Shown: piece by piece, positions 42,138 to 50,694 of the stretch
Layout: the number at the start of each line of letters is the position of its first letter
Numbering within the stretch: the stretch's first letter is position 1
Source of the DNA: DAOUMU01 sp034409055
Lineage (GTDB): Bacteria; Chloroflexota; Anaerolineae; 4572-78; J111
Direction of reading: 5' to 3'
Length of the DNA: 64,000 nt
NCBI GenBank assembly: GCA_034409055.1
Contig: DAOUMU010000381.1
Location: 3,160-67,159 of the forward strand
Position numbers and translations under genes: made by a program
Notes under the pieces: generated by a model
The model's database searches: none
Told to the model about the DNA's origin: nothing
The model's input: the letters and a program-made list of their open reading frames with translations, nothing else

Positions 42138-42497
42138 TCAGTCATTGACCATCGAACCGGCCTGCCGGCGGATGAAAGCCTCCAACTCGGCCAGGTCACG
42201 CCCGGTGTAAGTTTCGCCGCCAATAATAAAGGTGGGATAAGTGCGGATCCGGTAACGGACGACCTTGAAAAGCCCCAGCAACGACAACGGTTCGATCAGT
42301 CGCACCTGGAGCCACCGTTGAAAACGCCGGTCCAGGTAATACAGGCAACGACGTAGCCAGAGCGTCTCGTCGTCGGTTTCCAGAGCCTGACTAATTTGGT
42401 TGGCCAGCATCTCGTCGGCATAGGCGAAGCCACCCGGCATATGATGGATCATATCCGTGTGGGGAGTCACCACCTCGAGAATAGCCCGGCGTTTCAC
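42138..42497 (-). CDS. Thioredoxin-fold protein without catalytic CxxC
   Basis: 119 residues from a GTG at 42497. The end YRIRTYPTFIIGGETYTGRD matches the cis-proline loop and last strands of glutaredoxin/thioredoxin folds. No CxxC is present: the N-terminal part reads ILEVVTPHTDMIHHM where a CxxC would be, so it is probably a binding or structural relative. It precedes paralogue B by about 140 bases and belongs to the ArsA operon. Confidence 0.62.
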   Translation of the reverse strand: MKRRAILEVVTPHTDMIHHMPGGFAYADEMLANQISQALETDDETLWLRRCLYYLDRRFQRWLQVRLIEPLSLLGLFKVVRYRIRTYPTFIIGGETYTGRDLAELEAFIRRQAGSMVND

Positions 42498-42545
42498 TCG
42501 CTCCGCTCCATATGCTTAGGCTAATTTCCAGTGTGCAAAACGCAG

Positions 42546-42646
42546 GCGAGGCATCCCCCCCATGCCTTGCCGCTGGCGCATAGGGATGCACCAGCTACAG
42601 TTTTACCCTGAATACAACGTAGGCAAGGCATCCCTATGCCTGCGAG
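42546..42646. repeat. GGCATCCC/GGGATGC palindromic repeat
   Basis: AGGCATCCCCCCCATGCCTT and GGCAAGGCATCCCTATGCC type units fill the gap between the two thioredoxin-like genes, belonging to the window-wide family. Confidence 0.6.
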
Positions 42647-42651
42647 TTTGG

Positions 42652-43032
42652 TTAGTCCTGCTCCGCCAGCAACTGGTTCAGCCGCGCGGTCAGGTCCGCT
42701 TCAGCCTCCCAGCCGCGATATTTCTCTCCTTCGAGGATAAAGGTGGGATATTTGCGCACGCCGTGCCGCAGGGCCTGCCACAAGCCTTGGAGGGATTGGG
42801 CGTCGGTGATTTTGATAACCAATTGACCGGCGTAGCGCTCGGCCAACGCCAGAATCCAGTCCGACAGCCGTTGCCACTCTGCCATAAATTCCTTGGGGTA
42901 GGCGTCCAGGTCTGCCCGCTTGACTTTGCCCCCGACGCCAAGGCCATCGATGAAAACCTGGCAATGCGAACAATGATCCATACTACCCAACACGTGGGCC
43001 ACAATTTCAAGCTGCACGGGCTTGTTTGTCAT
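42652..43032 (-). CDS. Thioredoxin-fold protein with CSHC motif
   Basis: 126 residues from ATG 43032. MDHCSHCQVF at about 18-27 is a CxxC (CSHC) redox motif reminiscent of DsbA-type proteins, and VRKYPTFILEGEKYRGW at about 91-107 is the cis-proline loop. It resembles the degenerate gene at 42138 in its second half. It is the first gene of the minus-strand ArsA operon. Whether it reduces a client cysteine in a neighbour is not shown; the neighbours have few cysteines. Confidence 0.72.
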   Translation of the reverse strand: MTNKPVQLEIVAHVLGSMDHCSHCQVFIDGLGVGGKVKRADLDAYPKEFMAEWQRLSDWILALAERYAGQLVIKITDAQSLQGLWQALRHGVRKYPTFILEGEKYRGWEAEADLTARLNQLLAEQD

Positions 43033-43079
43033 ATTACTTTAGCCCCCTATCATTCCAAACGCTAAAAAAAATGGTATCC

Positions 43080-43165
43080 TCTCCAAAAGTAAGGGCGAGG
43101 CAAGTCGGAGCGTGGTTTGTTTGCTTCGACCACTACCAACCCGACTTGCCTCGCCCCTACGTCAT
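43080..43165. repeat. Inverted repeat GGGCGAGGCAAGTCGG
   Basis: GGGCGAGGCAAGTCGG (about 43092) pairs with CCGACTTGCCTCGCCC (about 43141). It is intergenic and has no T-run. Confidence 0.6.
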
Positions 43166-43186
43166 CAACAGATTTGAAGAGGATAC

Positions 43187-43239
43187 AAAAAATGCACTAA
43201 GAGTTCCCACGAGCCACAGGTACTCGTGGAAACTCTTAG
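43187..43239 (-). terminator. Intrinsic terminator of cstA
   Basis: On the minus strand CTAAGAGTTTCCACGAG pairs with CTCGTGGGAACTCTTAG (43239-43197), followed by ATTTTTT. It lies 43 bases after the cstA stop. Confidence 0.8.
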
Positions 43240-43281
43240 GATTCTGTACGATACACGGTCAAGCAGACCCAGTGTAATAAT

Positions 43282-45066
43282 TTATTTCGAGGCTGCTGGG
43301 GCAGCCGCTGCCTCGGAACGGGCTTTGTTGAAGGACTGGATGCCATCCCAGGCCAACAGCAGGGCAGCCAGGGCCAGGAAGAGTCCGATCAGACCGGCGA
43401 TCCCATTACCGATCTGGAAGGCCAGACCGGCGGTTGGGTCGAAGAGACCCGCAGAGCCAAAGAAGGATTTCCAAGCCGTCACCAGCAGGGCGGCCACGGT
43501 GGTCACGTACATGAAGACCGCCGGCCAGAAGGTCCAGGCATATTTCTTGCCTTCCTGCGCCAACCAGATAGTGATCAGCAGCAAGGTCAAGCCGGCAAAG
43601 AGTTGGTTAGCCCCGCCGAACAACACCCAGATACGCTGCCAGAAGGCGGTCCACAAAATGAGCAAGGTGAAGCCAAGAGCCACGATGCTACCCACGTGGG
43701 GGTTCTTCATCACAGGAATAGCATCACCCAGCAATTCGGCGCTGGCCACGCGCATGAAGCGCAGCACCAGTTGCATCACCGTCAGGCCCATCACCGCCAG
43801 GAAGATAGAGCCGATGGCTCCACCCAACTCAATTGGAATGCCGATGACCGATAGGAAGCGCCCCATACCACCGGCGAAGACCCCGCCGGCGCCGATGCTC
43901 AGGCGGTACAGGTTACCCGAATCGTAGATCGGTGAGCCGTCGGCCCTGGCGATGAGGGTAGCCGCAAAGACCACCGCCAGAACGGCCAACACCACTTCCA
44001 GGAACATCGCCCCAGCGCCCACCGGCAAGGCGTCTGTCTCCTTCTCAAGCTGACGGGCTGTACCCGACGTGGATACCAGCGAGTGCCAGCCGGAGATGGC
44101 TCCGCACGAGATCGTGACGAACAGGAGGGGCCACAACCAGCCCAGGTGCGGCTGGTTCCAGGTGACGTAGGCCGGAATCTCGAAAGAGGTATTGACCGCA
44201 CCGGTGAAGGTGGCGATGAGGATGCCGATGAGGGAACCGACAATACCCAGGGCCACAAACCAGAACGAGGTGTAGTTCACCGGCTGGGCGAAGCGCCAGA
44301 TGGGTAACACCGAGCCCAGATAACAGAAGATCAACGCGCCGATACCCCACAGCCAGACCGACCATTGCATTGGCCCGTAGGGGGTGTTATAAAGGAGGCC
44401 GTTTTCATCGCCGGCCAGCGAGTTTATGCCCTTGACGATGTTGGCGGCAAAGGGCAGCGTGCCAAGCCAGATGCCGACCAGGGCAATAAGCACCGTCACC
44501 ACGGTGGTCAACACCAGGTCTTGCCGCCAGCGATAGGTCATTTGACCGGCCAACACTCCGGCCAGGGTCAAGATAATAAAACCAATGGGTACCGTGGGGC
44601 CGGCCAATAGCCCGGCCACTATTGCCCCGAAAGCGCCCATAATCAAGAGCAGGTAAAAGTACAGAAAACCAAGCAGCAGGTTCCGGGCCCGCGGTGAGAT
44701 GAGCTTGTAACTCAGCCCCCCCAGGGTCATGCCTTCACTACGCATGGCCAACATGGCCGACGCATAGTCCTGCACCCAACCGATGAACAAAACGCCGATC
44801 AATAGCCACAGAATGGCCGGCAACCAGCCCCACTGCACTGCCGTAATCGGGCCTACAATCGGCCCCAGAGCAGCGATGGATTTGAATTGGTAGCCGAAGA
44901 GGACACTTCCTTTGGCGGGCATAAAGTCCACACCATCGTTATACATCGTGGCCGGTGTGGCCCGCTTGGGATCAGATTCAATAACATTGCGGTCAATCGT
45001 CATCGCATACCAACGATAACCGAAAACGGCTACCAGTATCGCTATGATCATCATCACTAACGCCAT
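43282..45066 (-). CDS. cstA: Carbon starvation protein CstA (peptide/pyruvate transporter)
   Basis: 594 residues with about 16 transmembrane helices. Diagnostic stretches are near the start: PATMYNDGVDFMPAKGSVLF, then GYQFKSIAALGPIVGPI, and further on ISCGAISGWHSLVSTSGTAR. CstA proteins carry peptides or pyruvate into the cell in carbon-poor conditions. Length is at the short end of the family (shorter than 700-residue E. coli CstA), ending in an Ala-rich tail. A terminator follows at 43187-43239. No CstA regulator is seen. Confidence 0.93.
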   Translation of the reverse strand: MALVMMIIAILVAVFGYRWYAMTIDRNVIESDPKRATPATMYNDGVDFMPAKGSVLFGYQFKSIAALGPIVGPITAVQWGWLPAILWLLIGVLFIGWVQDYASAMLAMRSEGMTLGGLSYKLISPRARNLLLGFLYFYLLLIMGAFGAIVAGLLAGPTVPIGFIILTLAGVLAGQMTYRWRQDLVLTTVVTVLIALVGIWLGTLPFAANIVKGINSLAGDENGLLYNTPYGPMQWSVWLWGIGALIFCYLGSVLPIWRFAQPVNYTSFWFVALGIVGSLIGILIATFTGAVNTSFEIPAYVTWNQPHLGWLWPLLFVTISCGAISGWHSLVSTSGTARQLEKETDALPVGAGAMFLEVVLAVLAVVFAATLIARADGSPIYDSGNLYRLSIGAGGVFAGGMGRFLSVIGIPIELGGAIGSIFLAVMGLTVMQLVLRFMRVASAELLGDAIPVMKNPHVGSIVALGFTLLILWTAFWQRIWVLFGGANQLFAGLTLLLITIWLAQEGKKYAWTFWPAVFMYVTTVAALLVTAWKSFFGSAGLFDPTAGLAFQIGNGIAGLIGLFLALAALLLAWDGIQSFNKARSEAAAAPAASK

Positions 45067-45858
45067 AGTTAACTCCCTCCTTATTGGTAATAAACCACTC
45101 TGTTTATCTAATAAATATTATAAGGAACTTTAACTGTTTCCCTGCTGGTACCAAGCTATCACCACCCAGTCAGGGCCAGTATCAAAAGAATTTAGTGACC
45201 GCTCAACCTCCTTTCTACGCCACCCCCAAGCTCAGCCTACGCTTCACCTGAGATAAGCGTTGGGATAAATATACAAAAAAACCAAAATTTGTAATTATCA
45301 ATACATATTGCAGCTTCTCGAAAGTTCCTTTTAGCCAAGTGTCCCTAATGAACGAATTTTGGCCTTAACTTATGAAGTCTAAAAAAATCAATTGGGGTAG
45401 GCCGGGCATCCCTATGCCTGGCCATCTATTCCCCGATTATTTTCTTAAGTTCCATAAGTACTTGAAGAGTAAGCAAGATTTGGCGATTGCAATATGTGTT
45501 GACCAGGATAAGATGTTTGAGAAAGCCAAAGTGTTGTGGGGGTACCAGTATAACGGGCGACATAACTATAGCACTACTGATAATATGTGTCAATTTTACC
45601 CAGGTCATCTTATAAGCAATATTTATAAAGATACCCAAAATCTTAATGTTATTTTAATGAAACACCTGGCAGTCTAATCGTTTGACAAAGTAATCCTCCC
45701 CCTCTATCATAGAGTCTGACAACTGGCTTGACGATCAAGTTGGGCCATAAGTGCCTACGAGTTCCTATGGAAAGGATCTGAGAACTCACAGAAACTCAGC
45801 AGCATTCTCGCCTGTGACCGACTTTGGTAGTCAAAATTGATGATTTGGAGGTAATCCC
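45067..45858. other. A+T-rich intergenic region, cstA-gatC
   Basis: About 790 bases. It contains one GGCATCCC unit (about 45400-45425). A frame at 45372-45677 translates to about 100 residues, but its start runs through the repeat and nothing is recognisable, so I do not call a gene. The minus-strand cstA promoter should lie near 45070-45300. Confidence 0.4.
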
Positions 45859-46149
45859 GTGGCAAAACTAAGTTTGGAAGAAGTCGAAACGATCGCCGAA
45901 CTGGCCAAGCTGACCCTGACCGATGAAGAAAAAGCCATGTTTCAAGAGCAACTGTCGGATATTTTAGATTACGCCGAAATGTTGCAGCAAGTTGATACCA
46001 CCGGCATTCCACCCACTGCCAGCGCCTTGCCCATCAATAACGTCATGCGGCCCGACGAGGTGACGCTCTCGTTATCGAATGAAGAGGCGGTGTTCAACGC
46101 ACCGGCAGTCGAGGAAGGTGGCTTCAAAGTGCGAGCGGTGTTAGACTGA
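45859..46149 (+). CDS. gatC: Aspartyl/glutamyl-tRNA amidotransferase subunit C
   Basis: 96 residues from a GTG with GGAGG ten bases upstream. The family motif LSLEEVETIAELAKLTLTDE opens the protein, and MRPDEVTLSLSNEEAVFNAP is the standard C-terminus. GatC is the scaffold that joins GatA and GatB in the amidotransferase that makes Gln-tRNA or Asn-tRNA in organisms lacking the direct synthetase. gatA follows after about 150 bases with a palindromic repeat in between; gatB is not in the window. Confidence 0.95.
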   Translation: MAKLSLEEVETIAELAKLTLTDEEKAMFQEQLSDILDYAEMLQQVDTTGIPPTASALPINNVMRPDEVTLSLSNEEAVFNAPAVEEGGFKVRAVLD

Positions 46150-46192
46150 TTAAGTATCACGTATACTGAGGACACATCAAATGAGTACATTT

Positions 46193-46249
46193 GGAGTCGA
46201 GGCTTCAGCCGGTCCAGGCCTCGAAATCACCGGCTAAAGCCTCGACTCC
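46193..46249. repeat. Palindrome GGAGTCGAGGCTTCAGCCGGT, copy 2
   Basis: GGAGTCGAGGCTTCAGCCGG and CCGGCTAAAGCCTCGACTCC form the arms, lying between gatC and gatA. The arms equal those at 32672-32728. Confidence 0.8.
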
Positions 46250-46300
46250 AGCAAAATAACACCTGACATTCGACAACATGAATGATTTATGGAGGAAACT

Positions 46301-47758
46301 TTGGCACTCTATGCATTAACCATCCACGAAGCTCAGGAAAAACTTCGCGCCAGCGAGATCACCTCGGTTGAATTAACCGAAAGCGTGTTTGAACGAATCG
46401 CTGCCGTTGAAGACAAAATACAGGCTTACATCAGCCTACAGGAAGACCTGGCCCTGCAAATGGCCCGTTTTGCCGACGAACGTCGGGCCACCGGCGAGGA
46501 TAACCCCCTGCTGGGAATCCCCCTGGGTATTAAAGATGCCATCATTACCCAGGGTGTCCCGACCACAGCCGGTTCAAAAATTTTAGAAGGTTATACCCCT
46601 CCCTTTGATGCCACCACGGTAGCCAGGCTGAGGCAGGCCGGAGCTGTCTTTGCCGGCAAGACCAACACCGATGAATTTACTATGGGCTCGTCTACCGAAT
46701 ATTCCGCTTTCCATCCCACTCATAACCCCTGGGATTTGAGCCGGGTGCCGGGAGGCAGTAGTGGTGGCAGTGCTGCTGCCGTTGCTGCTGATGAGGTCCT
46801 GGGGGCCCTGGCGACCGATACCGGTGGTAGTATCCGCCAGCCAGCTTCCTTCTGTGGGGTGGTGGGCCTCAAACCAACATACGGTCGGGTTAGCCGCTAC
46901 GGCTTGATTGCCCATGGTTCTTCCCTGGATCAGATTGGTTCTCTGACCAAAGATGTGGAGGATGCGGCTGTTCTGCTGGGTTACCTGGCCGGCTATGACT
47001 CACGCGATTCGACCTCACTAAACGTTCCCGTGCCAGATTACGTGGCCGAAATGAAACAGGGCGACGATTTGAAGAGGCTTAAAGTGGGGGTACCCCGCGA
47101 GTATTTTATTGAAGGGATGGAAGCCGGAGTTGAGACCACCATTCGCGCTGCTATTGACAAACTGGCTGAATTGGGAGCAGAGGTTGTCCAGGTATCGCTA
47201 CCCCACACTCAATATGGCATTCCGGCTTATTATTTGATCGCCACGGCTGAGGCATCGGCTAATCTCTCTCGCTACGATGGCGTGCGCTATGGCCTGCGCC
47301 GGGATGGCGACGATATGTGGGATACCTTCCGGGAGACCCGCAAGGCTGGCTTCGGTTCAGAGGTCAAACGACGCATTATGCTGGGCACGTATGCCCTCTC
47401 AGCCGGTTATTATGATGCCTATTACTTAAAGGCCCAACAAGTCCGCACCTTGCTCCGTCGTGATTTTGAGCAGGCTTTTAACGAGGTCAAGGTGATGGTT
47501 TCGCCAGTTTCTCCCACGACCGCTTTCGAAATCGGGGCTAAGGCCGACGACCCCCTCCAGATGTATTTGAGCGATGTTTTTACTGCCACCCTGAACCTGG
47601 CCGGTTTTTGTGGCATATCGGTACCGTGTGGCTTCTCCGAGGGGATGCCGGTGGGCCTGCAGATCTTCGGTCCGGCTTTGGGCGAGAGTACCATCCTGCG
47701 GGTGGCTTATCAGTACGAGCAAGCCACCGAATGGCATCGACAGAAGCCGGATGTATAG
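46301..47758 (+). CDS. gatA: Aspartyl/glutamyl-tRNA amidotransferase subunit A
   Basis: 485 residues from TTG 46301, chosen because GGAGG sits six bases upstream and because ALYALTIHEAQEKL then aligns with the usual GatA start; the ATG at 46289 is the alternative. Amidase-signature catalytic triad: Lys in GIPLGIKDAI, cis-Ser and nucleophile Ser in VPGGSSGGSAAAVAA and TDTGGSIRQPA. It hydrolyses glutamine and channels ammonia to GatB for tRNA-dependent amidation. Length is normal. Confidence 0.96.
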   Translation: MALYALTIHEAQEKLRASEITSVELTESVFERIAAVEDKIQAYISLQEDLALQMARFADERRATGEDNPLLGIPLGIKDAIITQGVPTTAGSKILEGYTPPFDATTVARLRQAGAVFAGKTNTDEFTMGSSTEYSAFHPTHNPWDLSRVPGGSSGGSAAAVAADEVLGALATDTGGSIRQPASFCGVVGLKPTYGRVSRYGLIAHGSSLDQIGSLTKDVEDAAVLLGYLAGYDSRDSTSLNVPVPDYVAEMKQGDDLKRLKVGVPREYFIEGMEAGVETTIRAAIDKLAELGAEVVQVSLPHTQYGIPAYYLIATAEASANLSRYDGVRYGLRRDGDDMWDTFRETRKAGFGSEVKRRIMLGTYALSAGYYDAYYLKAQQVRTLLRRDFEQAFNEVKVMVSPVSPTTAFEIGAKADDPLQMYLSDVFTATLNLAGFCGISVPCGFSEGMPVGLQIFGPALGESTILRVAYQYEQATEWHRQKPDV

Positions 47759-47891
47759 GGCGACAAAATGTCTCAATGTCTCAATGACCAAATAATCCAA
47801 TCCCATCACGTTGTCTGTTCAAACAAAAAACCCCGAATCACAACCCCAATTTTTGTGGTAGAATTGAGAAAATTCATAAAGAGGCAAACTG

Positions 47892-48143
47892 ATGATAAAC
47901 GAACAGGAGTTATTAAAACGTATCACTATTAATCCTCAGATTTTTGGGGGCAAACCGATTATCCGGGGACGACGCCTGGCGGTGGAACACATTTTGGGTA
48001 TGTTAGCGGCCGGTGACACTACAGAGACTATTCTGGAAGGTTATCCCTGGCTGGAACCGGAGGATATTCAAGCTTGTCTGGTTTATGCCCACCGGTTGAT
48101 TGGGCATGAGCGTATTGAGTTGATGCCACAGGAAGCCGTATGA
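47892..48143 (+). CDS. DUF433-family antitoxin
   Basis: 83 residues. Characteristic DUF433 sequence: RITINPQIFGGKPIIRGRRL followed by AVEHILGMLAAGDT and EGYPWLEPEDIQACLVYA. DUF433 proteins have a winged-HTH-like fold and pair with PIN-like toxins as VapB-type antitoxins. The stop overlaps the start of the toxin by four bases (ATGA), the standard arrangement for such pairs. Confidence 0.88.
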   Translation: MINEQELLKRITINPQIFGGKPIIRGRRLAVEHILGMLAAGDTTETILEGYPWLEPEDIQACLVYAHRLIGHERIELMPQEAV

Positions 48144-48493
48144 AGGTTTTACTGGATACCTGCGTTTGGGGTGGGGCCAAACAGGTGCTTGAGGCCGCCG
48201 GTCATAACGTGATTTGGTCCGGTGATTGGCCTGAAGACCCCGGTGATGAGGAAATTCTAGCCCAGGCTCACCGGGAAGGCCGGGCATTGGTTACCCTGGA
48301 CAAAGATTTTGGCGAACTGGCCGTGGTGTACGGTCAACCCCATTCCGGCATTTTGCGCCTGGTTAACTTGGCTGCCCGGCAACAAGGTCCGGTTTGTTTG
48401 CGCATCCTTGAATCGTATGGTGATGAGCTACAGGCCGGGGCAATCATCACGGCTGATGCAAAAAGGCTTAGAATTCGCCCTCCCGATGTATAA
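48140..48493 (+). CDS. DUF5615 PIN-like toxin
   Basis: 117 residues. Starts MKVLLDTCVWGG with the first acidic residue, then EEILAQAHREGRALVTLDKD with the later acidic residues and FGELAVVYG. The fold is PIN-like, related to Mut7-C, and members are presumed RNase toxins neutralised by a DUF433 partner. It overlaps the antitoxin by four bases. The usual DENLP start is replaced by DTCVWGG. Confidence 0.85.
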   Translation: MKVLLDTCVWGGAKQVLEAAGHNVIWSGDWPEDPGDEEILAQAHREGRALVTLDKDFGELAVVYGQPHSGILRLVNLAARQQGPVCLRILESYGDELQAGAIITADAKRLRIRPPDV

Positions 48494-48495
48494 AA

Positions 48496-48666
48496 TGCTA
48501 CCTCTACGGTCTGACTGGCAACGAACTGGCCTACATTCTGGATACCTTCCCCATCGTCCGCCGTAAAGATGAGGCCCAGTACGAGGAGTATCGAACGAAG
48601 CGGATGGTGTTGGAGGCGTATGACAGGATAAGGCTGAATGATGAAGGCGGAGGGATGAATGGCTAA
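48496..48666 (+). pseudogene. C-terminal remnant of a type IIG restriction-modification/DNA methylase
   Basis: A 56-codon frame reads YGLTGNELAYILDTFPIVRR followed by KDEAQYEEYRTKRMVLEAYD. This is the well-known C-terminus of Eco57I-like and related N-6 adenine methylase/restriction enzymes. The rest of the enzyme is missing and there is no start. The 19 bases GAACTGGCCTACATTCTGG recur at 49255, so the locus has rearranged. Confidence 0.6.
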
Positions 48667-49159
48667 AAAGAAGCTATCGCCAGACCAGAAACGAAAACAG
48701 AAAAAGCAGCGACGTGCCCGGCGACGGCAGCGTGACCCCGGTAAGCGTCTCAGCAAACGGGTACGCCAGCTAGGCTTTGAACAAAAAATTGTTCGCAACC
48801 CGCCGGGACAGGTCAAAATGTCGGAGGTGCTGCGCCAATTTGTCGAGCCTTACTGGCACATCCCCGACGACGAGGAGGCCATGCGCAAACTGCTCACCAC
48901 CGCCCTGGTGGCCTGGAATACCGCCTTGCTACCGGAGACGGAGCGGGCCGACCATCTGGCCAAAATCGCCGAAGCGCTGCCGGAGGAAACCCACGAAGAT
49001 TTTTACGCCATCGTCGGTGAGATGATCGAGCGCAAAGAAAAACAGTTTGCCCAGTACGACCGGCCAATCATCGATTACGAGTTGGTTGATCGGGGGGATG
49101 AGTACCATATTTCGGTCATTTCCTTTGTGCCGGATCAGGAGTCAGGGGGTACAGCATGA
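48659..49159 (+). CDS. Uncharacterised protein with basic N-terminus
   Basis: 166 residues from ATG 48659 with GGAGGG upstream. The first 40 residues are strongly basic (QKRKQKKQRRARRRQRDPGK), as in nucleic-acid or ribosome-binding tails. The rest is mostly helical and acidic (EETHEDFYAIVGEMIERKEK). No family is recognised. It lies in the accessory patch between a restriction-modification remnant and another small gene. Confidence 0.55.
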   Translation: MAKKKLSPDQKRKQKKQRRARRRQRDPGKRLSKRVRQLGFEQKIVRNPPGQVKMSEVLRQFVEPYWHIPDDEEAMRKLLTTALVAWNTALLPETERADHLAKIAEALPEETHEDFYAIVGEMIERKEKQFAQYDRPIIDYELVDRGDEYHISVISFVPDQESGGTA

Positions 49160-49254
49160 CCCAGGCTGAACAAATTCTCAATTAAAAGAATTCGATTACG
49201 TCTCGGCAGATCAGCAAATTGTGGGTGATGCCAAATTGCTAATCGCTAAGGAGT

Positions 49255-49419
49255 GAACTGGCCTACATTCTGGGGCCAACCCTGGCCCGTCGGCTTAAAC
49301 GCAACTTTCACTTTGGTCTGGTGGTTGAAGAAGATCATGATCCACGCTTGGCCCGGTTTAACGTGCCCTATGTTCTGTGGACCAACATTCAGAGGATGAT
49401 ACGCAGGTTCAATGGCTAA
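49255..49419 (+). pseudogene. Gene fragment sharing the restriction-remnant junction
   Basis: From the repeated GAACTGGCCTACATTCTGG the frame continues GPTLARRLKRNFHFGLVVEE to a TAA at 49417. It has no start and no recognised family. It looks like the second piece of a rearranged accessory locus. Confidence 0.3.
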
Positions 49420-49603
49420 TCGCCAGGCAACGGATATGGATACGGCCCAGAAAGAAAAGATATTGATCCCCTTGCGGGACTTATACAAGCAGGATGTCAA
49501 ATACCGGGCGCTAATCGCCAAATATGCCAACAACTTCAAAAAGCATGGTTTCTTTGCCAGCGATGGTGGTTATGGCGATTATATCTGGAACCTGTTGGAA
49601 TAG
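49412..49603 (+). CDS. Small protein of unknown function
   Basis: 63 residues from ATG 49412 (or ATG 49433). Mostly helical and charged: KEKILIPLRDLYKQDVKYRA and a Gly/Tyr-containing tail (ASDGGYGDYIWNLLE). No recognised family. It lies just before the SEC-C-like gene, 11 bases away, and may be co-transcribed. Confidence 0.35.
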   Translation: MANRQATDMDTAQKEKILIPLRDLYKQDVKYRALIAKYANNFKKHGFFASDGGYGDYIWNLLE

Positions 49604-49614
49604 GAGAGAATCGA

Positions 49615-50250
49615 TTGAAATTATTATCACCCAAGCTTCTAAAAACAAGCGATCCCTATGGTGGGTTTCTATTGTGGGGCAGCTTTTGGAAACCTGATCC
49701 CCAGGCTCCTGACCCGGAGATGCCCGGCCTGAAGCAGCAGGCCATTATTTATGTTTCCGTTAAGCCAGAGGAAACCTGCCTGTGTGGGAGTGGTCAGCCC
49801 TACGGGGTCTGCTGCCGCCCTAAACCCGATTGGCAGCCCGTCTGCCACAACCCGGGTGCAGAAAGTTACAGCCCGGTGGTCCCACAAGAAGCCCTTTTCG
49901 AGCGGGTTGATGGCCCCCTCCTGCGGGAACGACTGATGGATGATCCCCATCTGGCCTGCGTAGATGACGCACCGGGTAGGGGTTTCTGGATCTATTGGGG
50001 GGAGGTGGCCCTGGAAACCGAACTGGGCATCATCTGCTTTGGCGATATTGAACTGCAAGCTGACGGTTCGCTGCTGGTAACCGCTATGAGTGACTTGCGA
50101 ATGAAAACGATGCTTGACCTGTTACAAGAGATTGCCGCCGATTGTTTGCCGGACGAGCCAGAAATCACCAAAAACCCCCCGCCTATGCTGCGCAAGCCTC
50201 CAAGGCGACGTCGGAAAAAGCGACGCAAGGGCGTTGGCCGGCGCCACTAA
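49615..50250 (+). CDS. Protein with SEC-C-like zinc motif
   Basis: 211 residues from a TTG with AGGAGA upstream. Residues 54-67 are CLCGSGQPYGVCCR, which matches the SEC-C zinc-binding motif (CxCGSGx-x-CC) found at the end of SecA and in many stand-alone proteins. The rest, including FWIYWGEVALETELGIICFG, is not recognised, and the end is strongly basic (RKPPRRRRKKRRKG). A role is not predictable; SEC-C motifs often contact ribosomes or partner proteins. Confidence 0.6.
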   Translation: MKLLSPKLLKTSDPYGGFLLWGSFWKPDPQAPDPEMPGLKQQAIIYVSVKPEETCLCGSGQPYGVCCRPKPDWQPVCHNPGAESYSPVVPQEALFERVDGPLLRERLMDDPHLACVDDAPGRGFWIYWGEVALETELGIICFGDIELQADGSLLVTAMSDLRMKTMLDLLQEIAADCLPDEPEITKNPPPMLRKPPRRRRKKRRKGVGRRH

Positions 50251-50274
50251 GACGCTACCAGGGAGCCATAAGAT

Positions 50275-50694
50275 TTGACGTTGCACTACCACCCGGCAAC
50301 CCAGGCAGATGCCCCCCTATTAGCCGAGTTGAATCGTCAACTCATCGAAGATGAAAAACACCGCAATCCCATGTCGCTGGCTGAGCTGGAACAGCGCATG
50401 TGGGGTTGGCTTCAAGGGGAATATGAGGCTGTTATCTTCGAAGAAAACGGGGCCGTGCTGGCCTACGCTCTATACAGACCGGAAACGGATTACATCTATC
50501 TCCGGCAGTTTTTCGTAAACCGGGACCACCGTCGGCAAGGGATTGGTCGGCAGGTGATCAACATGCTCCGCTCAAAAGTATGACCGGCCAAGGCTCGCAT
50601 TCGGGTTGATGTCCTCGTCGGTAACAAGGTCGCCCATAGTTTCTGGCAGTCAGTCGGATTTTTAGACTATGCGGTGACGATGGAGACAGAGTAA
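50275..50694 (+). pseudogene. GNAT-family acetyltransferase interrupted by an in-frame TGA
   Basis: The first 102 codons (TTG start with GGGAGC upstream) read YHPATQADAPLLAELNRQLI and end FVNRDHRRQGIGRQVINMLR, the acetyl-CoA-binding R-x-x-G-x-G/A loop. A TGA at 50581 stops the frame. The same frame then continues RIRVDVLVGNKVAHSFWQSV and GFLDYAV to a TAA at 50692, which is the expected GNAT C-terminus. A single base change explains it. Suppression of TGA is possible but there is no evidence for it. Confidence 0.7.

Noticed and set aside
45372..45677. A 101-codon frame between cstA and gatC
   Set aside because: It begins inside a GGCATCCC repeat, has no ribosome site and no recognisable sequence; A+T-rich chance frame is more likely.
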